Made by a program: the position numbers and the translations under genes
The notes under the pieces: model-generated
The model's database searches: none
What the model was told of the DNA's origin: nothing
What the model saw: the letters and a program-made list of their open reading frames with translations, nothing else
Shown here: piece by piece, positions 11,503 through 23,204 of the stretch
Position numbering within the stretch: the first letter of the stretch is position 1
Layout of the letters: each line of letters opens with the position of its first letter
DNA from: Amylostereum areolatum
Taxonomy: Eukaryota; Basidiomycota; Agaricomycetes; Russulales; Stereaceae
Direction of reading: 5' to 3'
DNA: 64,000 nt
NCBI GenBank assembly: GCA_012932865.1
Contig: SAXG01000058.1
Span: 62,001 to 126,000, forward strand

Positions 11503-12063
11503 TTTTATAGCCTGGCGGATCTTGTGTTCGAGGTGACGGTGGTGGAGGGTCTTGCCCTTGATAGTGGGATGGAGGACTGGTGGCGGGGTGGATTCCGGTG
11601 TGGGGATTGCGAAATTGTAGACGGTGGGGAAGTTGTGTCGGATGATCGATGGAGGTAGATGGGTGTTGGAACAGGTGTGCCAGGTGGGGGAGTGAATCGA
11701 GAACTCGAACCGGTTCCGATCTACGTCAAAGCACGCAACGACACGAGCGTAGAGGCAGAGGATTGTCTGCCTACCATGATCGTGATTCCAGCACCACTTG
11801 TATATGCGGCAATTGACTCCGTGGACCTTCCAGGTATGTTCCCTACAGAGGAGTTCGAGAGCTCGTATGCGATCGACGGTGGCCGCATTTGCTCGGGGCT
11901 AGGGGAACGGGGCGTTGCGATCGGGGTTGAATGCTTGGACATTGAAGGTGAGAAAGATCGGTTCGGCGGTGGGTTCCAGGGTGGGGGTTTTTAATGTCGT
12001 AGAGATGGCGAGGGGGGTATAGGGAAGAGGGGTGCGAGGTAGGCGTAGGGTAGACTGTCCAGG
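11443..12063 (-). pseudogene. Leader ORF0, family A copy A2
   Basis: Between the 5' LTR and gag a frame ending in TAG at 11443-11445 encodes a protein related to the leader of A3. Shared blocks are TTLKTPT, the spaced pattern W-x2-HG-x-N-x-RI-x2-W-x-W-x2-DHG, TPESTPPPVL, and a basic tail closing ADFF before the stop in both copies. In A2 the part from 11899 to 11443 is a single frame of 152 codons; TAG at 11899-11901 replaces a Tyr codon of A3, and a one-base difference shifts frame further upstream. No ATG start was found. Function unknown; it overlaps the start of the gag frame. Confidence 0.5.
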
Positions 12064-12477
12064 TGTCAGAAACCCAGTTTTTGAGACCAATGGAACCGCC
12101 TAAGTCACGACGATGGGAGGAGCAAGAGAGAACAGATGGATTCGAGAGTGTCAGGCCTAGGGTAGTGCAACGTGCGCTACAGTACCGTATGACGAGATGG
12201 ACAGTCTAGGGAAAAGGGAAGAGAAACACTGTCCTTATATACAAGTGAGAACGATGGTGCGATGCAATGCGATAGTGGTGCGAGTGGGGGGAACAATAAG
12301 AAAGGAGTCATGGGGCGGAGGACAAAGGTCCGGAGCAATGATAAGGATGCGGAACCCCGTTCGGAAGTCCGGTCAATGATGTCGTTGGAGCATGTGATGC
12401 GAAGGAAAGTCATGTGCCGTAACATGTCGCGTGTACAAGGTCTGCAAACAAAGAGAGAAATGGAGCGATCCGTGACA
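12064..12477 (-). repeat. 5' LTR of copy A2 (414 bp)
   Basis: Reverse complement begins TGTCACGG and ends TGACA, and aligns along its length with the LTRs of A1 and A3. The internal side carries the same TGGACAGTCT primer-binding block two bases after the LTR. Confidence 0.9.
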
Positions 12478-13434
12478 ATTACGAGTCACCGGTACGACAG
12501 AGGTTGCAAACATCCTCGCACGCCATCCTGAATGGGATCGGAGTCCCCGCCATCTCCGTCTCCCATCGCTCGGAAAAGACTTACGCGCGGTACCCGGTGA
12601 AGCCTCTGACCATATTAACCCAGCATCATGGCGAGCAGATCTACTGGCTCGCAATGTGACACTGGCAACATGCTGGAGGAGAGGTCGGCAAGCCATTGCC
12701 ACAACGCGAGCATCCTCTCTCCTCTTGGAACACATCTCTGCCTCCACACCCCTCCCTCCGATCCTGACAACGACTCCGAATTTGAGAAAGCTGAAGAAGC
12801 TGAATGCCTTGATGGTGGCTTGCATGAAGGAACAAGCGAATCAGATCCAACCGCTGGCATGCGTGAGCTGGAAGAGGCAGCCGTCGACTCCGACTGGCGA
12901 TCCAGCACAAATGGTGTACCCTTTACCAACACCGTCAACATTGACGGGTGTGGGACAATGGTGAACAAGTCACGTGCATTATCCCAGCACTTCAAGTACT
13001 CAAAAACAGCGAGTTCAACTGATCGACTATGCCGAGTTCAACATGAAGACCACTATACCTCTAACGGCCGGCGCAAAGACGATTCGACAAGCTTTGACCT
13101 GCCAGGGCACGAGGGCCCATTCCTCGGTATACATGACCCCATCGCGTCTCTAGTCCTTTGCAACGGCAATCTTTTTTTGTGTATAGGCGAGGTCAACAGG
13201 ATCCAGGTGTCTTCCAAACCCGTTGAAGAGATCACAACGAGCCTTCTTCCCGAGAAGATGGTCTCAGTATCCTACCAGATTGTGACTTTAGTTCGCACCA
13301 CCGACGCAGACGATCCATCACTCAAATTTGACTGGCGGTCCTTGCACCTCCTCCCGATTTCCCTCACAGCACCTGGCATACTGGTTCATCCGATCAATCC
13401 TCATCTAGCCACCCATATCACAGGACGGCCTCAT

Positions 13435-13444
13435 CAGCGAAAAA
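13435..13444 (+). repeat. Left terminal inverted repeat of the CMC transposon
   Basis: CAGCGAAAAA, preceded by the target duplication AT (13433-13434). Homology between the ends stops after 10 bases. Confidence 0.75.
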
Positions 13445-14009
13445 ATGTTTCAGTTGGATATATTTACAATGCTTTACAAATACCGGAATCCACACCGTAC
13501 GGTGAACTTTTCACCTAGGTTTAGAGGACCAAGTTTCAGTTTTCCAAGTTCACTTCAGCCTTGACAAGGCTGCACTTTCAGGCCATTCAGACAATCCAGA
13601 CAAACTTCCGAAGGCCCTGACAAGTCCCACCTGGGATTAGAGCACCAAGATTTGCTTTTAGTAAAAGCTGTCAGTGTGATGCGGGGTGACCACAAAGATC
13701 AATGACCACCTACTTAGGCGGGTAGTTAATGAATGACAATCGGTCCCGTGTGTCACCCGGGTGGTTGACCATTCCAAGGGTTGAACGAGGTGTTGTCAGG
13801 TTTACAAAGGGGGCTGTATCTGTTCGGAATTTGGAGGATCTGACCGGTTCGCCACAAATATTACCATCTATCACAGTGGTCCAAAACATCCTACTGCAGG
13901 ATGAGTGCGTGCGGGAGCAAAATCTAGATGTATTATGTAGGCATGGCGCAGAGTACATGGAGATGTGACAATGGGGGAAGGGTAGTAGAGGATAGAACAT
14001 GAAGATATC
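13445..14009. other. Left subterminal region of the CMC transposon
   Basis: No gene seen. Contains near-repeated phrases (GGTTTAGAGGACCAAG near 13521 and GGATTAGAGCACCAAG near 13636) that may be subterminal transposase-binding repeats. Confidence 0.4.
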
Positions 14010-15759
14010 CTACTCAATCTCGTCAGAAGCGCGATGAGCGCGTTTGGCAGCCCTTTGCGCCTTCAAAAGTGCGGACATTGAGATAACTTCGGCTTCGTCC
14101 GACGTATCCGGTGGGAGCTCGGTATCAGGCAGAGCCCCAAATAACGCTCTGAAAGAAGACATATGAGCATATCACATCCGTTCCGTGAGTTGGGACACTC
14201 ACTGGTTGTAGAATTCCAAAATATTCTTACCTTCATCCGCTTCGAGGATATCCACCAAGATCCAGAAGAAGGCGATGTAGTCGAAGTCGCGGTCGATTGT
14301 GTGCCACTCAGGCGCGCTAGAGATGGCGAACCGGGTCTAATAATATGGTTGTTAGATATGTCCGCACCCGACAGAGAATACACGCACCTGTACTGCGACG
14401 TAGGCGAGAGCACGAGGTGAGATGGAAGTCATACCTATGATCTTATGCACTCCGGGTCGACCCCTCCTGAAACCAGGACCTCGGAGTGCTGAAGATGGGC
14501 CCATAAATATATGCTTTGCCACCTATGAAAAGATGTTCCGGTTAGATGGACATGATGATGAGGAAGAGTCGGCGACGCACACGAATCGGTAAATGACCCC
14601 GTAAAAGTCCATCTTCGATGTCGTCAGGATTATAGACATGGTCGTGGGGATACAGGAAGCGGGGAAACATGTCAGCCTTCACGCGCAAAAGGCCTGCCCT
14701 AATCCGAGCGAACGTACTGCGTAGTAGTGCCCATATAAACGTGGTGGAATCTACATTGAAGTGAGAGGACGTACAGGTCTTCGGGTTCGAGGTGGATTGG
14801 GGTAAGAAGGGCAGCCGTTGTCGGGTGACTCCATCCTCTCAAGGACTTGTCACCGTCATCTGAGTTGATTAGAGGCTGAAGGGGGACAGAGGTGTCGAAG
14901 TGTAGGTACTTGAGGATAGAGATCTTAAGGCCTCCGCTGTCGTCGGCACGAGCATTGTCGACGCCGCGGTTAATCTGGATTATGTAATGAGATCGCGACT
15001 CGAAGGACCACGGGGTAATTGTAAGTTAGAACGCAACCGCATTCTCACTCACCTCGGCACAGACACCACGACGCAATTGGCGCGAGCTGGCGACCTTGAT
15101 CATATTGTTCTTGAAACCGGGAATCATGCTGCATAGGATCCTCCAGTCCTCATCAAGTTTTCGCTCCCTGGCAAATTGGTCAGTGAGCCTTTCGTCGTGC
15201 ATAACCACTGACTCAAAAATTGGACGCACTCGACAGTTCTCTCGGAAGCTACATCTTCGTCGGAGTCTTGATTCTCGATCTCAAGTCCCCGCTGAACGAT
15301 CGTGTAGATCTTGGTGAAGGGCTGGCCCATACGCGCAAATTGTCGACCATAGTCAATGTAATCCATCGCTCGTGTGTCTTCTTCCTGAATCACTCTAACA
15401 TTTCATGTTGTCAGCAAGGGGGGGATACTCGCAAGGCAATGAACGCACTGAAGCCGTCTTCGGGTCCCACTTCTCTTCTCCCGACTAGCACTGCTGATGA
15501 ACGCGTTTACGACGTGTTGGACATCAGGATCATTCACTGGCAGTTGTGTGCTGCTAGCCGCAGAGTCGCTGAAGAGGAGTAAAGGGTCTATAGAAGCCAT
15601 GGAACCGATACGGAGGACGTAGGGAAATGGGGCTCTGGGCAACGAGGGGGGGAAATTCCCGGCTTTTATGTGTTTTTTAACCTTCGTCACTAGCCAATCA
15701 ATCTCTTTTAGATCCGGAACGTACACTCTAGACCATCGGAGAGGACAGTAAGCATCCAT
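14010..15759 (-). CDS. DUF6698-like protein, multi-exon
   Basis: Minus-strand gene starting at ATG 15759 and ending at TAG 14010-14012 with several short introns. First exon 15429-15759; first intron about 15393-15428 (36 bp). Later exons encode, in order, a conserved stretch with ARADDSGGLKISIL (near 14950), RGWSHP and LLTP (near 14840), a block with FPRFLYPHD (near 14670), then VAKHIFMGPSSA (near 14530), a SPRALAYVAVQ helix (near 14420) and a Leu/Ala/Lys-rich tail. This motif order matches the uncharacterised basidiomycete family DUF6698 as I remember it. An apparent frame change near 15230 may be a very short intron or a lesion. It is divergent from the DUF6532-like gene 95 bp away and lies inside the transposon. 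Function unknown. Confidence 0.65.
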
Positions 15760-15832
15760 TTTAAACTCCTTGGAACGTCATAAATTCTCACCTCTATCCT
15801 CAGCATTCTCCTCTCCTCTCTCCTCTCCCTAG

Positions 15833-17175
15833 TTGATATCGCCCGCCGCTCAAGATGAATCACCACACATCCGCAACCCCCCCTTCTGGAGAACGGTCCC
15901 TGCGCTCTGGAGACTTATCCTCACGCTCCCAGTCTGTCTTGCCCATCAATTCCCCTTTCGACGGTGCTTTGCTTCTCAGTCCGCTGCTTCTGCACCGACG
16001 CGCCAGCCCTATCCCCAAGGTATGTACCTCCCCTCTCACTATGTGTGTCTGTCCTTAATCTATCGTTCTCATAAGCTGTCAACAATCCTTCCCACCACTA
16101 TACGAATTGACCCAGGGCTTCTCCGGGGGAGGTGCATGCGTCGCGCGACAGAGTACATCCACGCACGCTTGGTGACAATTGATCCAGTGCCGCAAAACCG
16201 GGCCAGACTTGTAGAATTGGCCTGGAATGATGCGTACTCTGACCTCAAGAAGATGTTGCCGTTGTCGTGGCGCAACTATGTGCATCCGTTGCTGAGCCAC
16301 ACCGAAACCGAGATGGTGAGATTGCCTTCGGTTTTTTTCGTTCATTGGGTGCTCACTCAGTGGCGAGATGCAGCTAGACTCAGAGATCACCGCCTTCCAT
16401 AGACAAATGGAGTCTCTTGCACGAGATCTTGTCATTGAGTATTTCGGGTTTCACTCACCTATCACTGCAGGAGTGCATGATCGCGCGGAGATCATTGCAT
16501 CCAACAAGAACAAAGTCGACAAATTGATTTACCGCGAGAATTTCCTTCATGACGTAGGCCTGCTTAACGTCCCCTCGCAAAGACTGCGCTAAAACTTTGT
16601 TGTAGTGTGGGGATCCATTCAATTTCCCTGTAATTTGTCCGCGTAGCGGACTCTACCGATGCCCAATTATCAAGGACTTCATCTCACGAGCTTGGTTCGG
16701 AGGTCCGTCGATATCCCTTGCCGCACAGCACTTCGAGTCTGTGGCATTGGGTACAATTCCCCTTCCTACAATTGCGCTCGTGTTTGCGACGGTACATTGC
16801 TTGCATCCCATCACCGTTAACAATTGGCCTCCACCTGAACTTCCTATACAGCTTTATCACACAATTTCCGAGTGGAGGTCTGGCTCCCGTAAGATCACAG
16901 CCTTCCTATCGACTGTGCACGGTCTTGCGGCGTACCACAACCGCCTCACCTCCGTGCGCGCATGGGACGCTCAGTCCACAATTGATGAAGCCCGCATTGG
17001 ATACTCCTTCTCCGTAGTTCGTCGCTTGCTATTCATCCATGTCCGCAGGTGTGTATTCCGCTGCAGTACCGTCCCCTTGCCCTGAACCTATGCCGTAGCA
17101 ATGTTGTTTGATCAGCAGAAGGTCTGTAGATCCGGAAACTCGCTCGGCGATTCTCCTATGACCACAATGCTGTAA
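15833..17175 (+). CDS. DUF6532-like protein, multi-exon
   Basis: Plus-strand gene with introns at about 16020-16115, 16316-16366, one between 16552 and 16645, and one from about 17050; the last exon reaches TAA near 17175. The first in-frame ATG is not resolved. The body has a helical region (RARLVELAWNDAYSDLKKM; RQMESLARDLVIEYFGF), then FISRAWFGGPSISLAAQHFESV and a run IALVFATVHC, the pattern of the C-terminal half of the basidiomycete family DUF6532, often found beside or within mushroom transposons. It lies between the DUF6698-like gene and the transposase, on the same strand as the latter. Function unknown. Confidence 0.6.
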
Positions 17176-17299
17176 TATAGAGATAAAAAGATTCCATCCT
17201 TGAAATGTGTGTCATGCCGAGTCCCATAAGCTTTGTCATCTCGTGTTTTACGCCGAGACCCTTCACTGCCCAACTTTTCACTGCTGCTCGCCGCGATTC

Positions 17300-20200
17300 A
17301 TGGGAAAATATGCATGCATTTCTGGCTGTCCTCGGTCTTTCAATGATGCGCGCGCGCTGAATGTTCATCAGGGATCTTGCGCATACTTCGCTCGCGAGGA
17401 TGCATCTCTAGCGGGGCTTTCCACCAGGATTGCAGAGAAGAGGGAACGCAAGCGTCGTCGAAAGGAGCACATCCAGGAGAGCAATTTCATGGTGCGTTAC
17501 ATAGTTTGTTGCCGTCGGGATCGACCTAATTTCTTCGTAGCCCCAACCTGACATTGAAATGACCGATACCATCACATCGTCACTTCCTATCACCGAGACA
17601 ATGGTCCCGGTTACCCCGCCTCCCACAGGGCGCGGTAGGCGTCTGAAGCGTCCAACTTGGAAGGTCCTCGAGCAGCTTCCCGAAACATGTGTCCCCATTC
17701 TTTCCGATCCTCCTGTCTCCCCCCCTTTGGAAAACCCCCCGTCTCTGACGACTGGAGTGGCCCCACTGCTCGGACATTTTGTATGGCAAACAGTACGTTC
17801 AGCCTTGAACATATTCGGCCTGTACCGAGAATATCCAGCCCATCCAACGCACTCTCCGGACGACACTATATCTGTCGAGGACATCTCTTACCACACAGCT
17901 TCCCCAGCTCCTTCCACTGGGTCGCGTCTTTCACCACCCATCCTCCCCGTGGCCGACTCTTCTCTGAATGGAGAATCTAATTGGTGGCAGCCGTTCTCCA
18001 ATGCGTCGATTTTTCGATTGATGAACTGGATGTGGAGCGGTTCCAGTCAGAAGTCCCTCGGTGAACTCGATAGACTTGTTCATGACGTCCTCCGTGCGCC
18101 CGATTTTGCTCTCGATGACCTTGCAGACTTCAGCGCTCGGCGCGAGACGGCAAGACTGGATAACTCAATCGGGGCAAGCGTGGATCGGGAACCGCAATCT
18201 GTGCCTTCGCACCTTTCTCCTCAAGATGGCTGGCGTGAAACAACGATACATATCCCTGTTCCAGATGGACACCGTCATCGCACAGAGAATGGCGATCCAC
18301 CCGTCCCCACCTTTCCCATATCCGGCCTGTTCCATCGCTCCCTCACTGAGACCATCCGTGCTGCATAGACCAAAAGCAGCGCGTCGAGTTTCCATTTCAC
18401 ACCGTTTCGGCAATATTGGAAACACGGCTCCAATCCTGAACACATCGAGCGCGTGTACGACGAGGTGTATTCCAGTGACGTGTTCATCGAAGCCCACGAG
18501 CAGGTTCACAGCCTTCCGAGTGAGCCAGGCTGCACCCTGGAGCGTGTCGTCTGTGCCTTGATGTTCTGGTCTGACTCCACGCTCCTCGCCAATTTTGGTT
18601 CAGCCTCACTATGGCCGATTTACCTCTTTTTCGGAAATCAATCAAAGTACACTCGCGCTCATCCGCGGTCTGGGGCATGCCACCACTTGGCGTATATTCC
18701 CAAAGTGCATCACCTACTTGTTTTTTGTGGAAGGACGACAATGCTCACGAAGTTGTTTTTCTTGCACGCAGCTTCCCGACTCATTTCACGACTTCTATCT
18801 TTCCCTATCGGGGACCGCTCCTTCTTCTGACACCCTCACGCACTGTCGTCGGGAGTTGATGCATGCAATATGGAACGCCATTCTCGACGATGATTTCTTG
18901 TACACCTACCAACATGGCATCGTGATCCTGTGTTGCGACGGCATCAAGCGTAGGGTATACCCCCGGTTCTTCACGTACTCGGCCGGCTACCCAGAAAAGT
19001 GAGCTACTTATCATCACATTCCCTGACGTTTGGCATTCTGAATCCCAACCCCATTCCTATAGGGTACTTCTTACGACAGTCAGGAGTCTCGGAAAGTGCC
19101 CGTGCCCGCGCTGCACATCCGAGAAGTCGCAGATCTCAGAGCTCGGCATGACGCGGGATGACGCCCGTCGCGTTAAGAATGCGAGGAAGGACAACGAGCA
19201 CTTACAGCGTCATGTTCGCTCTGCACGACAAGCTGTTTACAACGACGGAAAGGGAGTCAAGAGCGCAGCAGTCGAGCGTTTACTTGGAGAGGCCTCGTAT
19301 GTACCAACTGAGGTGCGTACACTGTTGTGGTCCTAGCCTTAACCGTGATCTGATCGAGAACGGCGACACAACCCTGTAGAATGCCTTTTCAGCCTTCGCC
19401 CAGAAGCTACCCGTGACTGGGTTTCCGTTTAACTACTTCGCAATGTTCGCTGTTGACCTGATGCACGAGTTCGAACTCGGCATGTGGAAGTCGGTCTTCA
19501 TGCATCTTATCCGCATCCTCATTGCGCATGGGGGGGATGCTGTATCGGAGTTGAACAAAAGGTATGTTCCTTGTCCATGGATGTTTTCATACGAAAATAT
19601 ATCCATGGCGTCTAGATATCGGCTTGTCCCGCCTTTTGGGAGGTCCGTCATTCGCCGCTTCTCGCACAACGCTTCCGCCATGAAGCGGCTTGCCGCACGC
19701 GACTACGAAGACCTGCTACAGGTAAGAACACCTCTACAGTTGCTCACGGAGTTTTGATAACTATGTCGCCAGTGTGCTCTTGCAACATTCGAGGGTCTCC
19801 TTCCTGCACCGCATGACAAGATTGTCCTTGACCTCATATTCGCGCTCGCGGAATGGCATGCCATGGCCAAGCTACGGATGCACACTGATTCGTCTCTCTC
19901 CATTCTCTCAGCAGCGACGAAATACCTAGAAAGTCAACTCAGACGCTTCGTGAATCACACGTGCAGTCAGTTTGACACCAGGGATCTACCGCGTGATGAG
20001 ACTATTCGTGGGCGTCGGCGTCGGTGGCGGGCCAAGACTAAGGCCTCTGACAAAGAAACGAGCACCGCTAAATGTCTTTTCAACTTACTAACATACAAGC
20101 TACATGCACTAGGCGACTATGTTCCACAAATTCGATGGTTTGGAACGACGGATTCTTGGTCAACCCAGCCGGTACGTTTTCTCTGAGGCTTCTTGCGTCT

Positions 20201-21647
20201 CGAACCACTTCACTGACCACTTCATCTTCGCCGCAGGGAGAGCTGGAGCACCGCCGCGTCAAGAAATTCTATGCTCGGACGAACAAGAACCACGCGGTCC
20301 GTCAGATGAGCCTTCTCGAACGTCGCGAACGCGTTCTGCATCGCATGGCCTTGCGGGCACCCAAGGTTGCTCCTCGCAGGCGGAAGAACCTCAAGTCGAC
20401 TGTTGACTTCAAGGAGTCGGAACCGCTGCCACCCACCCCTCCCGAGTTTCATCACCACATCTCCCACTCCCGTAGATTCCCCATCCCTCTCACAGCCTGG
20501 CTCGAAGACCAAAGCGATGAGCCAGGTATGCAGGTACGTTGCAACACTTTCACGTCTGCTCCCCACCCATCTCACGGCTTGGGTGACCTTAGGATTTTTT
20601 CCCCCGCCTCCAAGACCACTTACTAGAGCGGATTCTTGATCCTGATCTCGCTCCTGATGACCACGAGTACAGCGCAGGTGAACGCAGTTGATTGACGATT
20701 CAGCACGGGCGCATATATCGCCACAAGGTTCTCCGGGTGAACTACACCTCGTACGACGTCCGCCGCGGCCAGGACTCGATGAATCCACGCACCCATGCCA
20801 ATATCATGACACTAGCTCGACCCGCCGATGCACCACACCACCCGTTCTCTTATGCTCGCATTCTCGGGGTGTTCCATGCTGACATCGTCTACCGGGTCAT
20901 CGGCGAGCACCCTGTTTCGAAGATCGTTGACTTCCTCTGGGTTCGGTGGTATGAATTTGATACCAAATGGAAGGGTGGCTTCAAGCATCGTCGTTTCCAC
21001 CGCTTGACCCTGATTCCCCAGACGTCTCGGGAGGCCTTTGGTTTCCTTGATCCGAGAGGCACACCTCATCCCGGCCTTTGCGCATGGACGTTCTCCTGCC
21101 AACGCAGCGGGCGAGGGAAGCGAGTGGACATACCACTATGTCAACATGTAAGTTTCTGGGTCTGGTTCCGGAAGTGAGTGTACCGATACTGATGTTGTAT
21201 AGGTTCGTTGACCGAGATATGATTATGCGCTATGCTGGTATTGGTGTTGGGCATAGCTACCTCGTCACCCTTCCAGATGATGAGAGCCACGAGGGACGTC
21301 CAAGTTCTGACATCGCCGATTTCGAAGGGGAACGAGAAGATGACGCAAACGGCGGCGACGCTGGCGAGAGAATTGCCGATGATCTCATTGGCGGTGCCGG
21401 TGCCGGTGTCGTCTCTCCAGGGATGGGTGAGGGCGAGAACTATGAGGGAGAAGGAGGGGACCGAGAGGACGGGGACGAGAACGAGGAAAGGGACGAGGAA
21501 GGGGACGAGGGCGAGGACGAGGACGAGGACGCAGAAGAGGAGGACAATGGATTTGCGGAAGAAGACGATGACGACGACTTTTTGGGGCCAGAGGATGGTG
21601 AAGATGACGTTGATCCGGAGACTGACGAGGGCTTTGCATCTCTATAA
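17300..21647 (+). pseudogene. CACTA/Plavaka-like (CMC) DDE transposase, three lesions
   Basis: Ten exons: 17300-17491, 17541-18704, 18772-18998, 19063-19312, 19380-19561, 19616-19721, 19773-20171, 20237-20533, 20593-21147, 21203-21647. N-terminal C2H2-like finger (CISGCPRSF...HQGSC), a Pro-rich linker, the core blocks FWSDSTLLANFG, CCDGIKRRVYPRFFTYSAGYPEK, CPCPRC, VDLMHEFELGMWKSVF, a KFHALGDYV-like block (YKLHALGDYVPQIRWFGTTDS) and GELEHR, then FVDRDMIMRY and a long Asp/Glu-rich tail. Splice phases agree throughout except for one net extra base. Lesions: TAG at 18366-18368, TGA at 20689-20691, and a frameshift near 21056. Probably dead and dependent on other copies. Confidence 0.7.
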
Positions 21648-22053
21648 AGAGACTGTTCGTGGACTTGTCCTGGATCCGCTGCACCCCGCACGAATATCCA
21701 TTACCTCTATCTTTCGCGCTCGAAAATCACCTCCCCTGGTCTTCACTGAAATATAGTTTGCCGGGTAGGTTTCCCCTTTATATCGTGTGATCGCGCGTAC
21801 AGTACTTTTGTAATTAGGTTGTACCAAGAGTACATTCTTACATTCGGCGTACCCAGTGCCATGACCCTTTCCCAAGACGGATACAAGGCGTGCTATTTGC
21901 TTTAGCGATACTTCCCACCGCTGTGAATGTTAGGCTTTCAGGGCGCATTTGAGAATGTCAATTTCAGCGGGGTTTTTAGTGGGTATAGTTTGGTAAAGGG
22001 TTGCAAATGCGTACACGTGCTCCGAATGTCACCAGGAAAAAACGGTCCGAAGC
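21648..22053. other. Right subterminal region of the CMC transposon
   Basis: No gene seen. Presumed 3' untranslated region and subterminal DNA of the transposase unit; no clear polyadenylation signal or repeat was found. Confidence 0.4.
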
Positions 22054-22063
22054 TTTTTCGCTG
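22054..22063 (-). repeat. Right terminal inverted repeat of the CMC transposon
   Basis: TTTTTCGCTG, the inverse of the left end, followed by the target duplication AT at 22064-22065 and then host coding sequence FYLFESS. Confidence 0.75.
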
Positions 22064-23204
22064 ATGCTTTCTATCTCTTCGAGAGTTCTGTTCTTATGGC
22101 TGTCACGTCAAGCATACACGCTCGAACGACGTGGGTTCTCCTGAAGTCGGTTCCGAAACTGAGGCCGCAACCTGAGTTCCCGTATCGAGAATTGAAAGGT
22201 ACAAGAATGCTCCTGTCGTTCTCATGCTACCATTAGTACTAATCATACACGACACAGGCATGGCTTGCTTTGTAGCCGAAGGTAACACGGTTACGCGCGA
22301 ACCCATCAATGGCTGCTGTCCAAGGTATACACCCGAGTTTTTATTCGACGGGATCTCACCACCAAGCATCCTTCAACATGTCGGCTCACACATCCTCCAT
22401 GACCATACTGTGGATCGGACTACAGAGCCGTGCGGTCTCTGCCTCAATACCTTTTCAGTGTGCCAGATATATCTCACAAAGAATAAGGGGCACAATGGGA
22501 ATCTGAAGGTTGATTGGAGCAAAAGTACATGCACAAACATCACAAAGTTTTCGTACAGTGTGGCCGCAAAATCCTCCCAGTCATCCCCCTGCAGCAATGT
22601 ACCTCTCTCGTGTTCCCTCTGTCCACCGGGAAGCCCCGCCATCTGGCGCTACAACTTCCGGCAACATCTCATGCGCGTGCATCCGCATGCCGCTCTCCCA
22701 AAGTACCACCACCTGTGGACGCTCTCAAAGTTTGAGGAGACCGAGATGAAGGATACCTGGAGGACGCATCATAAACGACCCAATGCTAAGAAGAATAAAA
22801 ATGATACGAACCTCGTGATATCAGAAGCGCACAGCTCACATTTGGTGTTGAGGTAGGCATTCCAGTCCAACCGTGAACGTTCCTTGCGGCCACTGACATT
22901 CCTCGTCAGTTCTGAGCACGTCGTAGAAGACGAAGAGCATCAGCAACTTAACACTTTCTGTTTTGGTGTTACCAATGGTTTCGGCCTTGTTCTGGGTGTT
23001 GAGAAGTTGATGGCAGTTGTCAGGGCCATTTTAATTGGGTAAACTCGGGCCTTACCCGGCAGCTCCCCAGAACTCTGGGACAATCCATTAGCGGGCATCA
23101 AAATATGATGCAAGGGAAAATCACGCCAGCCCTAAACTATTTTTGACCGTGAGACTTTCCCCTTCCGCATATTTCTCTGCCACGTCGGCGCGTCGTCTCC
23201 TCGT

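Larger units (their letters stand above)
7156..12477 (-). mobile_element. Ty3/gypsy chromovirus, family A copy A2 (3'-truncated)
   Basis: Minus-strand copy with 5' LTR (12064-12477), leader, gag and about two-thirds of pol. Similarity to A1 and A3 stops at 7156, just after the start of the integrase zinc domain, so the rest of integrase, chromodomain and 3' LTR are gone. It is the most diverged of the three copies, especially in the leader, which makes it useful for separating coding from non-coding sequence in the family. Confidence 0.93.
13435..22063 (+). mobile_element. Composite CMC (CACTA/Plavaka-like) DNA transposon, 8,629 bp
   Basis: Ends are CAGCGAAAAA at 13435-13444 and its inverse TTTTTCGCTG at 22054-22063, flanked by AT at 13433-13434 and 22064-22065. 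Cutting it out restores the reading frame of the host gene, which fixes the borders to the base. A 2-bp duplication suits the CACTA/CMC group (2-3 bp). It carries a minus-strand DUF6698-like gene, a divergent DUF6532-like gene and a broken multi-exon transposase. Subfamily assignment rests on protein motifs recalled from mushroom transposases and should be confirmed. Confidence 0.75.
12628..23042 (+). pseudogene. Basidiomycete-specific Cys-rich protein gene split by a transposon
   Basis: Coding pieces: 12628-13434, then after the transposon 22066-22198, 22258-22852 and 22910-23042, with introns at 22199-22257 (59 bp) and 22853-22909. Left part has an acidic N-terminus, a KYSKTASSTDRL motif and a beta-rich region ending at ITGRPH; right part resumes FYLFESSVL and carries Cys/His blocks (PCGLCL, PCSNVP, SLCPP, HLMRVHPH). 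Removing the insertion with one copy of the AT duplication joins CCT CAT to GCT TTC in frame. I recognise this as a protein seen repeatedly in mushroom genomes but know no function; it may itself belong to a repeat family. The true start may lie upstream of 12628. Confidence 0.7.

Noticed and set aside
20812..21102. Minus-strand ORFs opposite the CMC transposase exons
   Set aside because: Antisense shadows of a conserved plus-strand coding sequence.
21078..21202. Reading the transposase through the intron before FVDRDM
   Set aside because: A GTAAGT donor and TATAG acceptor (21148-21202) restore the expected YHYVNM-FVDRDM junction.
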